64,000 nt of DNA from Spisula solida. Taxonomy: Eukaryota; Mollusca; Bivalvia; Venerida; Mactridae. The translations under genes and the position numbers were made by a program. Below, piece after piece: positions 11,999 to 25,074 of the stretch. The notes beneath the pieces were generated by a model. It was not told where the DNA came from and made no database searches. It saw nothing but the letters and a program-made list of their open reading frames with translations. Location of the stretch: contig OX365947.1 in assembly GCA_947247005.1 (NCBI GenBank), positions 30,336,760 through 30,400,759 on the forward strand, in the 5' to 3' direction. Position 1 is the stretch's first letter. The number at the start of each line of letters is the position of its first letter.

Positions 11999-13290
11999 CC
12001 GGTAGTGTTATCATTGGCGGTATGTAACTATGTAACTACAAGATGTTCAGTATTGATGATGTTTTAGTTAATGAACTTCTACAAACCACATCTGTCCACC
12101 AAGCGACCATTTTCAGTAGTGACAACAATAACATTATTACTATATTAGCTCTCCAGGAAATACAAACATTCTCCATTATAAACCATTCCCTGTAATACCA
12201 AACAGTGTCATTTGAGAGTGTTAATAATGACATCAAAGCAACCTGCTAATTACTTATAATAGGATCCATTGTAGGGATCATTATGAGAAGGATCATTGTA
12301 TCAATACTGGAGTATAAACCAACAATACAGTGATATATTGGAATATATATCATACTTATACATATTTATACTATGTCAACTCCATGGCAACTTGTACAAC
12401 CAATAATTAAAATAAAAGCGAGAGCAAATAAAGACATTTTAGCCATTTACCAGCCCTGCGTTCATGGAAAAAAAAACGTGCGTCACGCGATTTTTCCTTG
12501 AATGCAGGGTAGATATGATTTTACAGCCACACCAGTTGGTCTGTAGGAACAGAATATTTCCTCACTTACTGCATGAAACCATAATTTGTGTAAGAATATT
12601 ATGTAACATCAGGCGAATCACCCACACAGTGGCCACTATTCACATTTGAATTAACATATCATAAAGTAAGCTATTTAAATATTCATTACATTAACGCAGA
12701 TTGATGATCAATAATATCAAAAGTGAATTAAAATAATTTCAGTGCAAATAATTATGCAGCTGTGAAACAAATCCCTTTTGCTATATATATAAAGCCATGA
12801 ACGAATATTATAATTAATATTATATAAAGTGCTCATTGGGTGTAAACGTACCCTAATCAACAGACAAAATGCATGTCTCACCTGAGACTGATTAAGTGTC
12901 GGCAAGGTCATGGTGGGTAAGCATTGGCTGTTAATATATCATTTCGAAATGTTTATTTTATTGAAAATACAAACTGTGATTAAAAGTTTAGAAATGACAC
13001 TGAATATCCCAATGTCTAAGGTCATTTCTTTCAAACTGCAACAAAAAAGTTTATTCATAAATTATTTAAAATTATACAATTATTTGCATAAATAAAGTTC
13101 ATTTATAATTCTAACATAACTGGCAATTTTTTTGCCTATATAGACAAAGAACAAATAATAGCGTTGTATATCGGCCGATATACAATGGAAATGACGTCAT
13201 GCAGGTAAACAAGTAACCTAAGCAACATAGATCTCGCAAAATAACACAGGCTTTATATATAATTCGGGGTTTAAATCATGTTAGAATCGA
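11999..13290. other. Stretch without a supported gene
   Basis: No exon of the C2CD2-like gene could be recognised on the minus strand. Short open frames at 12036-12236, 12464-12649 and 12717-12911 have no motif. Confidence 0.35.
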
Positions 13291-13294
13291 AATA

Positions 13295-13444
13295 AACTAT
13301 GAAAAACCGTTGTATACTGGCTGTTATACAATGGTTTGTCGTTCTGACGCTTGTTATTAACCACTCAGGCATACGGCCTTTGTGGTTAATTCCTACGCGT
13401 CAGAACTCCAAACCATTGTATAACAGCCGGTATCATAGTTTATT
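13295..13444. mobile_element. Hairpin-forming inverted repeat, MITE-like
   Basis: The block 'ggctgttatacaatggtttg' followed by 'gttctgacgc' at 13319-13350 returns inverted as 'gcgtcagaac' and 'caaaccattgtataacagcc' at 13398-13428, with further pairing out to 'actatga'. A related single arm lies near 46935-46985. A plus-strand open frame across it is a by-product. Confidence 0.65.
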
Positions 13445-13548
13445 TCTTAATTATAACTATAGTACCAGTGCACTATTACAATGTAGTTATACCTCTCCTA
13501 ACACAATCATTGCATATTTCATTGCTATTAAAGTAACTAGAACTGTCG

Positions 13549-13862
13549 CCATTCGGCAGACTAATATACCCCCTGCGTGACAAAAATCATTGCAGCTAAT
13601 TTTAAGTTGCGTCCACAAGAACTGTTCACTATATATTGTATCGTCCATAAATGTACAAAGGGCCATAATTCTGTCAAAAATTGTCGCAGCGCAAATTCTT
13701 TCCTTTATGCACATCTACATGTTGAGGTTGTTCATCTGATAAAGTTTGAAGGAAATGCTGCAAAAACTGTAGGAGGAGTTGCATCCACAAGAATGTATCT
13801 ACGGACAGACAGACAAGCTGAATCCAGTATACCCCCCCTTACAACTCTTGGGGGGGGGTATA
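13549..13862. repeat. Dispersed repeat (gtcgccattcggcagac family), copy 1
   Basis: Starts 'gtcgccattcggcagac', 'taatataccccc'. The core is 'aagggccataattctg', 'gttgaggttgttcatctg' and 'taggaggagttgcatccaca'. It ends 'acaactc...gggggtata'. Other copies are 30609-30865, 36627-36711 (internally deleted) and 37404-37660. Confidence 0.75.
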
Positions 13863-14705
13863 ATTACTTGTAACAAAAGTTGTTTTCTGTAATCATTTGG
13901 CCACATATATATACACTATACAAATTGTAAGATATAGGAAATGGCCAATGAAGATAATGAGAGACTAGATAAATGCCATCATTGTCTGAGACATAACACA
14001 GGTATAACATTAATGATGAGCATGATAAATCAATTAACACAGGTAAGTGAAAGACAGGTCACTGAGGTTACAGTGAGTATACCATACAGTCATACACTAT
14101 ACATTCTATCAGACATTTCAATGAGCATCCAGACACCTACACTCATACAGACAGTCAGGGAATTCATACATTATACAGCCAATTTATGGTAATTGATCCT
14201 TGAGGTCAATATGCACTTTTGCTATCATACCAGAGTATTACAATTATAACTGCAGACACACTGGTGTTAACGTGGTATTATGACAATCACATAATCATTA
14301 CTACGGATTTAAATGATTTTAAACAAGTAAGTTTATTCGGGGTTTAATGCTGTTTCTTAACATTTTCCAAATATTATTAATATGCCAGCTGATTTGCCTA
14401 ACCAGTTTTCCTGTACAGTAGCCTAACACAAGGAACCAGCAACAGTTCTCCAAGTTTGGAGGAAAATCAACATTGTTGTCAAATTTTTACGGAGGGTATG
14501 GCCTACTGCGAGCAGGAATAAAACTTGGATCGTCAAGTTACAAAGCCAGCCTCCCAGCCACTGAACTATGGCCCCAAAAGGGGAAATGTTTCAAATTACC
14601 TCCCTTTGAATTAAAACAAGAGCACATTTACTGTTGCATTGTGATCAACTCTAAGCATTAATTTGTTGGGGTTTTTTCAGCAGAATGGGTTAGCTTCTAT
14701 TCACT

Positions 14706-14892
14706 ACATATCATATCACTAATTTTCTCAAAAAAATAAACCTTTAAGAAAACGTCTGAATTTTCTCAGACACTTTTGTAGCCTTTTGGAGCATAGGACC
14801 ATAACATATCACTAATTTTCTCAAAAAAATAAACCTTTAAGAAAACGTCTGAATTTTCTCAGACCCTTTTGTAGCCTTTTGGAGCATAGGAC
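14706..14892. repeat. Tandem duplication, about 100-bp unit, two copies
   Basis: The segment from 'catatcactaattttctc' through 'aagaaaacgtctgaattttc' to 'gccttttggagcataggac' occurs twice in direct succession with almost no differences. Confidence 0.9.
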
Positions 14893-15514
14893 ATCAGATA
14901 AATTCTACTAATCTGATTTTGTTTGTGGCTTAATTGATGCTTTTAATATTTAAAGGCTGGTTTAAGGAATTTTTACATACTAAAGGCCTGATAATCTCTC
15001 CAATAATGTAATACTGACCCCAAATAATAGCACCAATAGTGATTTAAAGACACCATACTAGGATTTAAGGCGCTGGGGGAAAGCCAAATCTGGATTTAAG
15101 GCGCTGGGGTACCACAGCGCCTTCTGCCCCTGGAGAAGGGCCTGAGAATCAGTTAGTGTAACAAACTGTTGCCAATTTGTGTTATTGCAAAGGATTATCA
15201 TTATGGCATAATAGTATCATATAATATATAACCCATCAAAAACTTGAACCAGACTGCACTTGACTATGAGACACACAGAAGTAATAAATGAACAAGTCAT
15301 AGATCACTATATGAGTCTGACAGCGTGATACAACTTTACTGTACAACATGTAGATCAGGGAAAGACAATCTGACATACGGACATGTGGAAGTTGTTTCTC
15401 TACCAAATCTTACAGGCCTCATAATAGACAGCAAATGATTCTCTAAATCATAAAATGATTCTATAATTCAGACAAATCTTCAACTACCCAGTGCCTCCAT
15501 CTTATATAATATCC

Positions 15515-15915
15515 TATTATTAGCAACAATATCCTATAGCAACAACTTCGAAGTTCAATATAGCAACAAGTCAGTAACAGTTCTTGTTTAATAGCAGGGT
15601 TTCCACTAGCTTCTGAATCTGAAGGGTCATTTTGATACTATTGCCGTTTGATAGGCAAAATATCAATGATTTTAAGAGAAAATGACCCTTCAAACCAAAA
15701 ATCTTGAGGGTCAAAATGTGGCTTATTTTAATTTCAAGGATTAAAACCCCTCCTCCTGAGCAACACAATTTATAAATAATAGCAACAACATTCCTATAGC
15801 AACAACATCCTATTGCAACAACAATCCTATAGCAATAACATTCCTATAGCAACAACAATCCTATAGCAACAACAATCCTATAGCAACAACAATCCTATAG
15901 CAACAACAATCATCC
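15515..15915. repeat. Short tandem repeat array, 'tcctatagcaacaacaa' unit
   Basis: The 17-bp unit is clean between about 15790 and 15910 and diffuse at 15515-15570. A 200-bp unrelated insertion between the two parts contains the 'aaaatcatt...ttttgccta' motif also found near 19450 and 31980. Confidence 0.75.
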
Positions 15916-16775
15916 TAGTAACCTCAGGAGGCAATATAACATGTGATCATGAATAATTGCCAGAATAAATGGCAAACTCTCAGAAATTGAGAATCTATAA
16001 ATAAATATACAACACTTAACATCAAAAGAAGGAAATAAAGTGATCAATTTACAATTTCGGGAATTTGATAAATGATGATGTATGCCAGCAATAGTGCAAG
16101 ATCAGCATCAACATCTCATTCTGCCACAAAGTGACAAACTCAACCTGATGTTTGTAATATAAAGGTCAAAACAAATCATTAAGTAGGTACTGGTAATATG
16201 CTGGGAAAATGGGGTACAGCTGCAGGTAGGTTACTGTAGGAAAAATATATTTTTTAAATCATTTTATTTATTTTACCATTTAGGATGCACTGGAAAATAG
16301 ACGATCCTGAGTGACTTTCTTACAAAATCATTAAATGCCATTAAATAATCATTTAGGGATTTGGGTGATACAGGGAAGGTAGAGTTGCAAAAACCAAACT
16401 TTATTTTTTATCTCTGATAATTTAAACTACTTATTTGCCTCGCAGACAGACACGCCACTTGGCATTTATGAATGCCTTGGACAGTTTTGGGGGGGGGGGG
16501 GAAATGAGCTGAAAATTCTCTGATGTTTGCAGAAATTATCTTAATTTATTTTTAAAGCTGGATTAAAACTGTCACATCTTATATTTGTGCAGAATTGTGC
16601 TATAAAGTTTAACCTGTGTTAAAAGACCACCATTATCACTCCTTCTAATTCTGACTACAAAGGTCACTAATATTAATGGGGAGTGCCTCTTATCAGATCA
16701 TTATCAATGATAATTCAATTTGCAGGGGTTCCATTTGACTGGGGAGTAGGGGTTTTTAACCTTTGAAATTAAAAA

Positions 16776-17959
16776 ACAAGAGGGCCCAAAGGGCCCTAGG
16801 TCGCTCACCTGTCGTACTAGTGCATGCACACCCCTATGGTGATCCTACACATTTTCTGAATAAAATTTAAGGAAATTCAGCCTCTATTGCAAGTTTGTGT
16901 ATGATTTGACCATGTGACCTAGCGTTTGACACCAGATGACTTAATTAATATCAAACTTAACCTAGATTGTGTTGAGATGATTATTAGGACCAAATTTCAT
17001 AAAGATTAAGTCGAAATTGTAACCTCTGGTGACTACACAGGGTTTTTCTATGATCTGACCTATAATTTAAACAAAATATTTCCTCCATATAACTGTACAA
17101 ATACATGCTATAAAGACAGAACAATACCTAAACACTTAAAAAAATAATTATGGTTCCAGTGGGGTTTAAACCCACGACCCTCAGGAAAATGTCAATTGAC
17201 ATTGTGACCTTGTTTTTGACACCAGATGACCCAAAATCGAACTTGGCCTAGATTTTGTTGACAGGATCATTGTGACAAAGTTTCATAAAGATTAAGTTGA
17301 AATTGTAACCTCTGGTGACTGACTACACAAGGTTTTTCTATGATTTGACCTTTATTTTAAACAAAATATTTTGGTATTTTTCCTTCATATAACTGTACAA
17401 ATACATGCCATAAAGACAAAACAATACCTAAACACTTAAAAAAATAAAAAATAAAAATTATGGTTCCAGTGGGGGTTGAACCCACGACCATCAGGAAAAT
17501 GTACAAATAAATGCTTTACAGACAAAACAATACCTAAACACTAAAAAAAATAAAAATAAAAATTATGGTTCCAGTGGGGGTTGAACCCACGACCATCAGG
17601 AAAATGTACAAATACATGTTATAAAGACAAAACAATGCCTAAACATTTAAAAAAAAAAAAAAAAAAAAAAAATTATGGTTCCAGTGGGGGTTGAACCAAC
17701 GACCATCAGGAAAATGTACAAATAAATGCTATAAAGACAAAACAATACCTAAACACTAAAAAAAATAAAAATAAAAATTATGGTTCCAGTGGGGGTTGAA
17801 CCCACGACCATCAGGAAAATGTACAAGACAAAACAATACCTAAACATTTAAAAAAAAAAAAATAAAAAAATAAAAATTATGGTTCCAGTGGGGGTTGAAC
17901 CCACGACCATCAGGAAAATGTACAAATACATGCTATAAAGACAAAACAATACCTAAACA

Positions 17960-17993
<34 letters not shown>

Positions 17994-18074
17994 ATGGTTC
18001 CAGTGGAGGTTGAACCCACGACCATCAGGAAAATGTACAAATACATGCTATAAAGACAAAACAATACCTAAACA

Positions 18075-18107
<33 letters not shown>

Positions 18108-18187
18108 ATGGTTCCAGTGGGAGTTGAACCCACGACCATCAGGAAAATGTACAAATACATGTTATAAAGACAAAACAATGCCTAAAC

Positions 18188-18218
<31 letters not shown>

Positions 18219-18412
18219 TTATGGTTCCAGTGGGGGTTGAACCCACGACCATCAGGAAAATGTACAAATACATGCTATAAAGACAAAACAATACCTAAAC
18301 ACTAAAAAAAAAAAAAAAAAAAAAAAAAAATTATGGTTCCAGTGGGAGTTGAACCCACGACCATCAGGAAAATGTACAAATACATGTTATAAAGACAAAA
18401 CAATGCCTAAAC

Positions 18413-18443
<31 letters not shown>

Positions 18444-19410
18444 TTATGGTTCCAGTGGGGGTTGAACCCACGACCATCAGGAAAATGTACAAATACATGC
18501 TATAAAGACAAAACAATACCTAAACACTTAAAAAAATAAAAATAAAAAAATAAAAATTATGGTTCCAGTGGGGGTTGAACCCACGACCATCAGGAAAATG
18601 TACAAATACATGTTATAAAGACAAAACAATACCTAAACATTTAAAAAAAAAAAAAAAAAAAAAAATTATGGTTCCAGTGGGGGTTGAACCCACGACCATC
18701 AGGAAAATGTACAAATACATGCTATAAAGACAAAACAATACCTAAACACTAAAAAAAAAAAAAAAAAAAAAAAATTATGGTTCCAGTGGGGGTTGAACCC
18801 ACTACCATCAGGAAAATGTACAAGATACATGCTATAAAGACAAAACAATACCTAAACACTTAAAAAAATAAAAATAAAAAAATAACAATTATGGTTCCAG
18901 TGGGGTTTGAACCCACGACCCTCAGGAAAATGTCTACGCTCCCTACAGCGCTTTGATTTTCACTTACCCAGTACAATTCACACCCTGGTTAAAATACTAG
19001 AATATTTTGATATTTGACCTTTACAAAACTGCTGTGAACCCTGATACACATTTTCATTGGTTGATGAAAGTTTATTGTATGTATAGAGAGTAGAGAGTTA
19101 CTGCAGAGAGTTTAGTGACCATGAAGACTACATGTTGAAAGGTTTAAAACAAGGTTTTTTCTATAATTTGACCTAGTGAGCTAGTTTTTGACCTCAGATG
19201 ACCCAATATCGAACTTGGCCTAGATTTTGTTGAGATGATCATTGTGACCAAGTTTCATAAAGATTAGGCCAAAATTGTGACCTCTAGAGAGGACACAACC
19301 CAATTGTTGACGGACGGACGGACGGACGGACGGACAGACGGACGGACGACGGACGAAGTGTGATCACAAAAGCTCACTCTGTCACTTTGTGACAGGTGAG
19401 CTAAAAAACA
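16776..19410. repeat. Composite dispersed repeat with internally amplified core
   Basis: The left end is 'aacaagagggc...ctaggtcgctcacctgtc' and the right end 'gtgacaggtgagctaaaaaa', inverted over the 'gctcacctgtc' part. Body blocks ('aacttggcctagattttgtt', 'gtttcataaagattaag', 'gaccagatgaccca') recur at about 16900, 17210 and 19190, so the body itself is partly duplicated. The centre is the tRNA-like array listed separately. A GGAC-rich simple repeat (about 19311-19350) lies near the right end. A short form is at 5586. Confidence 0.7.
17150..18925 (-). repeat. Tandem array of 15 tRNA 3'-half-like units
   Basis: Read on the minus strand, each unit contains a T arm and 3' acceptor strand: stem GTGGG, loop TTCAACC, stem CCCAC, then TGGAACC and A. 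The stem is perfectly paired and the loop fits the pol III B box (GGTTCRANNCC type). It is followed by an AT-rich tract with long T runs, about 70 bp of spacer, then the next unit. The period is about 100-117 bp, varying with the homopolymer length. Most units keep the arm intact; copies near 17690 and 18787 carry a substitution. There is no 5' half (no A box or D arm), so these are not tRNA genes. Confidence 0.8.
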
Positions 19411-21194
19411 TTTTGACCACCTCAAGGAGATTGGTTTGAAACGCCATTTTCTCTTAAAATCATGGGTATTTTGCCCATAAAATGGTAAAATTTAGTCAAA
19501 AGTATTAAAATGCCTTAAAGTATTAAAAAGCCTTCAGATTCAGAAGCCTATGGAGCCCTTGATTCTGTAAACCATGTTGACAAAGACCACCTGCTAACAA
19601 AGACTGGGCTGTATCGTTTCACATGGGTGGTCTTTATGAACAGGTTTGAAGGTTGTACATAAATAGTCTGTTTGTGATGAAATGACAGAGAGTATATGAG
19701 AAGCATGTGTGATGTAGACACTATGACAGTATATTGTTTTAGTGCACAGTGTTCCCTATAGACTGTATGGAATCTGTAGAAAGATTAATTACCCTGCTAA
19801 TATAATGGTCTATGTCTTATATTGTTTCCCTGGTGCTTCCAGAGTGTGCATCTTGTGTCAGCTTCACACATACCAGTTATTATGATATATGCACACCATG
19901 CCCGTGTTACCATGTACTCACTCCTAGAGAGGTATGATCAGACCCTGATATATTACAATTCTGTCTCACAAAGTTATCAATTCTATAAAGTTCATAAACA
20001 TATTGCTTTTCTTTTGAAAGGTACACTAGGCAACAAAAGACAATGCTTTATTATTAATAAATTATTAATGCCTGAACAAGTGGCCGCCAAATTGATTTTG
20101 TTAGTTACATTAGGCTCACTGCTGCCTATCTTAAAATCATAACACGCCCAGACTACATGTATATGGACAGACTGTAAGTGTAACAACATCCAAGGACCAG
20201 ATACCGCACATTGCAAATATATATATATGTAATATACAACACTTGTTGTTTAACTTTATGCTAACTGTATAGCTTAAACTTGTATTACATTACATGTAAC
20301 TATTCCCAAGTGCTAAATAATGCATTATGCACTAAATAACAATACACCGTTTACATGTCTACTTTTCCTCAGTCTGGGAATGACATTACATTCTCAAGGT
20401 CAGACAAAAAACAGTTCCACGTTAGTTCATCCGTGGTATAATGATTAGTTATATTTAGCACCTTATTGTAGGCACGTACCTGTGAACTTGGCATAGATCA
20501 TTATCAAAGTTGGCTGTGTGTATTTACAGCAACTGTGTATTACAAACCAATAATTTGAAAATTTCCCATTAAATTTAAGACTTAAAGTTTCATTATCGGC
20601 ATACCTCATTACCTGTATGGCTCCGTGATCAACACAAACCCACATAATACTCTACAGGGCAATCACCCCGAGTGCAAGATCACTGTATGGAATGAATTCA
20701 AGTTCAGAAATTCACTGTTTTTACATTTAATCAAAATAATACACAGCACTTTTTGACAGGTGATGTATGTTTCGGAACTTTCCCTCACAACTTTTTTGAT
20801 AACGGGGACAGCTCTAACGAATCGTAATGAATTACACGTCTCTAACTCGAACATTTAACCAATCCCGGCAACATAAAATACTTTCACATTATTTACACCA
20901 TTCGTTTATAGACTCCAATCCAGATTATAAGTATCTATCTCCATACAGCTTATTCATAATTGATGTATATACGTGACACCTCCAATTAAAGATTTAACAA
21001 ATATAACTATTTTTTAAATAGATCATTTTTAGCAGGGTGAATGTGCCAAAAAACGCAATAAATGGATTGAACAGTCATATGCGTATCATACGTATGTATG
21101 GAGATCATGGTGCGATATCAGTCACACGTACAGAGCCCTATGGAGTAAAGGGTTAAAATTACCAATTATAAATCAATTAAAATAGAATACATAC
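19411..21194. other. Putative intron of the C2CD2-like gene; no exon recognised
   Basis: This lies downstream, on the minus strand, of the donor at 21194. I looked for a continuation of the SMP-like region and found none I could defend. A small acceptor/donor-bounded segment near 20604-20650 is too short to judge. Confidence 0.35.
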
Positions 21195-21587
21195 CCCAAG
21201 TTTCTGTGCTTGTTGATTAAGCGACTGAACCCAGGCGTTGACAAACTGTGGAAAGGCATCATAGTGCAAGTAGAACCAGTTGAGCGCCGAGTTCAGCCAG
21301 AACGTAGACTCAGCAGAATGGGGACCCTGTGTTACTGCCTGCTTACTCGACGTACCAGCCTTGGATTTGTCCCACCCAGTCCGGGGTTGCAAAGGTCCAA
21401 AGAATTGAGTTAGGGAGTTAATCACACCCACGATCAACAGACCAGCCGAAATCCAAAATATTAATAAAAAATCCAAGACATGTTCCTCCCAGCTAAACCA
21501 GCCCTGCACGTTTGCCCCGGCTTCCGCCATCTTTGAATATGTTTCACCGAGTCGGTACCATATCAGCCTCAAAGTTAAATCTGCCAT
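21195..21587 (-). CDS. First coding exon, C2CD2/C2CD2L (TMEM24)-like membrane-anchored protein (partial)
   Basis: This exon gives 131 codons from ATG at 21587, ending in a GT donor (GGG|gtatgt) at 21194. A second ATG at codon 20 (21530) is also plausible. The translation has a hydrophobic stretch at about residues 39-61 (LDFLLIFWISAGLLIVGVIN), a polar linker, then FVNAWVQSLNQQAQKLG. The order transmembrane helix, linker and a W..SLN.QA segment resembles the start of C2CD2 and C2CD2L (TMEM24), ER-anchored lipid-transfer proteins with an SMP-type domain at membrane contact sites. Family assignment rests on this short segment and is tentative. The rest of the gene should lie at lower coordinates but was not found. 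The plus-strand open frame here is a shadow. Confidence 0.6.
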
Positions 21588-23235
21588 GTATTAGCCAATG
21601 GGATTCTTGCTTCTTACACGTGTAACCTTGGCAACAGTTTTTCTCTCCCATAAACTGATTTGGCACCGGTTCAACATCAAAGCTGAATTTCTGTGTTTTC
21701 GTTTTACCTGTCAAATGTTTGTTTTCATGCTGATACGGGAACTCCCAGTGACGTCAGAAAAAAGCTGTCAAATTAAAACGAGGCTTAGTATTCCCCGATG
21801 TATGACAAATGCAGTGGCGTATCAAGTGGTGGTATTATGGGAGGGGGGGGGGCAATATGATAAAAAATATTAGCGGTCCGAAAATTCATAATATTATTTT
21901 TTGGCAGATTAATTTAGTGATAATTATAGAAAGTTGATTATGAGCAATGTAATTAAATAAAAAAATTGTATAAATTTTAGTTAAATAACTTGCTTATAAA
22001 GTAACATACTTGCACGAAGTTTTATCATTTAATTAACGTGCGTGATACTTGCTATCATTAGTCAACATAACTAGACATGGGCATAACTCTTGGCTTATTT
22101 GTAAGGAGTTATGGACCTTTTAAACTCAGATATTTTGGCACGCACGTTGATTAACCTTCGTGATTTTGGTTAAAGTTTTAATAAAGTTCAATATTTTGTT
22201 TACTCTCAATGCTATTGTGATGTAACATGGTAGTCACAAACATTGATAATCAACTTTACTAGACAAGTCATATAACTATAAACTGTAAAGGCCTTTATTA
22301 ACTTAGACATTTTGGTAACTTAAAGTACTTGTGTAGTATACAGTCCCACTCTGGGGCAATGTTATGTCTGAGATATTTTTATATTGTAGCTACCATTTTA
22401 AATTTAAGTTCTAAATATTGCATAAAGTAATCCAGTAAAGATGAAAAACTTTATATAAAGGACTAGTGAGATGACTAATAATAAGATTATTATATTGCAG
22501 AATATTATATAGATCTAGCACAGTTGTACATAAAATTATTATACTAAATCATAATCCACAAATAAATTCACTCTCTGTAGTCCAAACTTACAAGCATGGT
22601 CAAAGACAGTTCAATACCGTATGTTTGCACTTGTAAAGAAAATTACTTACACGTAATAAAACTATGTTATGAGTACTAATTAATGATAATAACATTTATC
22701 TATTGTTGGAATAAAGATTTAACTACATACGATAATACCTTTTGTCTGACATACCAGTAATAGTTTATATAGATTGCTATAATAGGTAATAGGATTTGGA
22801 TAGATTTGGTGGATTAGGGATTTTATACCATCAACAAGGCGAGCTATACCTGTGGTAAAAGTAAGTCTACTTCACCCTACAGTTAGCAGGAGAATGATCT
22901 GAGAAGTACAATATTTTCTGTGTTGTTCAATCCGGAAAAAATATTGCTAAAAAAATGATTTGTTCAAATGTTTATCTAATAATCAAACATGTACTTTTGT
23001 TGTACTAAACAATACAATCGAGTTTAAGATTCACTAATTTTTTAAAAGGAACAAACTGATAACTTAAAGATCATTTTAAATTAACTACTAAATTTATTGC
23101 ATCCAAATTTATCCTTAAAAGGAGTATGAAAGAGCTTAGTTTTATTTTCCAAAGTTTGATACAAAATGTTTGTCTGATATGGTCTGATTTCAATCAATCA
23201 ACTTACATTATAATATAAGTGACATAATCAACGTC
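21588..23235. other. Upstream region of the C2CD2-like gene; AT-rich, no gene seen
   Basis: The presumptive promoter of the minus-strand gene would sit at about 21588-21900. I see no convincing TATA or initiator element. The rest is AT-rich without exon-like sequence. Confidence 0.35.
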
Positions 23236-23237
23236 TT

Positions 23238-23490
23238 AACAGTGGTCAAGTGGATAACACTCTTGACTACTGATCGAGAGGTCCCTGGTTCAATCCTCGG
23301 CCGAGGCACATGGTCATTTCTGAAATGCTTTTCAGTGTTTCCAACCCAACAAGAGACAAACTAGTTGGAAACCAAAAGTTAATCTCACATATATCGGTTT
23401 TGTACAACAGGCATGTTAAAGAACCAAGGAATTTATTCAAAAAGAGCTAGGGTAATGCACCCGGATTCCTTATATCACACCTCTGTCGCC
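23238..23490 (+). mobile_element. tRNA-derived SINE
   Basis: The head has an A-box-like TGGTCAAGTGG and a B-box-like GGTTCAATCCTC about 45 bases apart, followed by a body with 'catgttaaagaaccaagga' and 'attcaaaaagagctaggg'. The same body occurs at about 40774-40830 and 63632-63690, and a shortened 'tgttaaagaaccag' at 58414. Other heads of the family are at 40606 and 45614. Confidence 0.7.
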
Positions 23491-24213
23491 CAGTTGATTT
23501 TATGTCTGCCCTTGTCAGACATCTGCCAATAATAATCCTAAAAGCGATTGTCGGCAGTAAAAAGTTAAAAACAAGTTATTCTGCAAGTATCTCAGAAACA
23601 GATCTATAACCTAATATTTGTAGTATTACAGCACTCTCTTGTCACATCTGTTCCAGAGTAAATCAATGAAACTAATCCAGTAACATTTCGCCCTTACTGA
23701 GTGGCCAACTGTGTAACATATGTGACCATCTTAATTCATTGACCCACTAATAAATGAATTAGTTTAGCATATCTGATTGATGTTAACGTTACAACACCTT
23801 GACTCTGTCTCAAACTGTCATTATTGACTCGCTGAGTAAATCCAGGGACGTAGCCAGGCACACATGTGGGTACTGTTTTATAAAAAGTAAAAAACACTGA
23901 AATCGTAAAGTTGTGCTCATATTCAAATTCTTTATAATTATGTAACAACTCAATATAAAGAATTTGAATATTCAACTACAAATTGTGAACAGATACCATT
24001 TGAAGAAGAAAAATGTACGTTTTCCACAAAGGACCATTTCTCAGGCAAAAATCATTGGACCCTAGTTTCCTAACAATAAGTACAACTAGACTCTGTACAA
24101 AGTACTGTGTGAAATTTGAAATAGTTAAGAACCAGCTCTGACAAACTTTGAGACACCAGACAGAAGTCCAGCACAAAATCAATATAGTGAGAGGCATAAT
24201 TTAGTGTATCCCT

Positions 24214-24764
24214 TTAAAGGTGCTGCCTCACAGATTGTGCTAAAATTTTTGTATATCGTGATTTTCCAACCTAACCAAGTATTGATGTAGTAGAAAGCCA
24301 CTGACTGTTGCTTTATGAAGGTTTTGGTGCAGATAAGCAATTTTAACGACTCTCGATATCGCCCACTGAGTATTTTTTTCTTGAACAAGTTTTCTTCCAA
24401 CATGCTTTGTGAATTATGTAATTCAAACATGATTGAACTGTAACATCAACAAACTACAGCATAAACATCAGTGCGGTATTTGGTTCGTTTTTCGATTCGT
24501 TTTCATCAAATGCGAACAAATTTCAGGCAATTTAAGTAATACATTTGTAGTAGTGTTAATTCTATAGGGTATTAATACCCTATAGCATTTTTGATGTAAA
24601 AATACAAAATAACTACAAAATGCCGAAGATTCTCAAATTGTTTTAGATGTCAGTGTGGTTGTTTATGGGATAAAATTATACAGGCAACTATACCAAAATT
24701 AAGCGAATATTTGACAATTTTTTTTATTTTTGCAATACACCAATATGTGAGGCAGTCCCTTTAA
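24214..24764. mobile_element. TTAA-flanked MITE (piggyBac-like ends)
   Basis: It starts TTAAAGGTGCTGCCTCACA and ends TGTGAGGCAGTCCCTTTAA, so the 19-base termini are inverted with two mismatches. TTAA at each end is consistent with the TTAA target site of piggyBac-type elements. No transposase. The internal open frames on the minus strand are accidental. Confidence 0.7.
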
Positions 24765-25074
24765 CACAATTAGTAGTTGTTTGATGTTTATAACATCTGT
24801 CTACAGAATACTGGAACACAGGTAAATGTATCATTGATCAGAATTTATTATTCTTTTTCAATAATACAGTTACCTGTGAGTGGTCACTGAATAGAATATG
24901 TGGACCAAGACACAATGATTTACGAAGTATTTATTATCACCGATAATACAGTTACATCTTCAAACATATCTCTATAAAGGCATACAATAAACCACTAATA
25001 TATAGCAGCAAGGTAATCATAATATCCTAATACACATACATGTATACAAGCCTATTACTTGGCATACTGTACAT

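Noticed and set aside
12879..12912. Possible small minus-strand exon MTLPTLNQSQ with a GT donor
   Set aside because: No acceptor or matching phase found, and no conserved block; too weak to link to the C2CD2-like gene.
20604..20650. Possible short minus-strand exon bounded by AG and GT after the C2CD2-like exon
   Set aside because: About 40 bases with no family match; the borders could be chance.
21210..21413. Plus-strand open frame opposite the C2CD2-like exon
   Set aside because: A shadow of the minus-strand exon, which has the membrane segment and splice donor.
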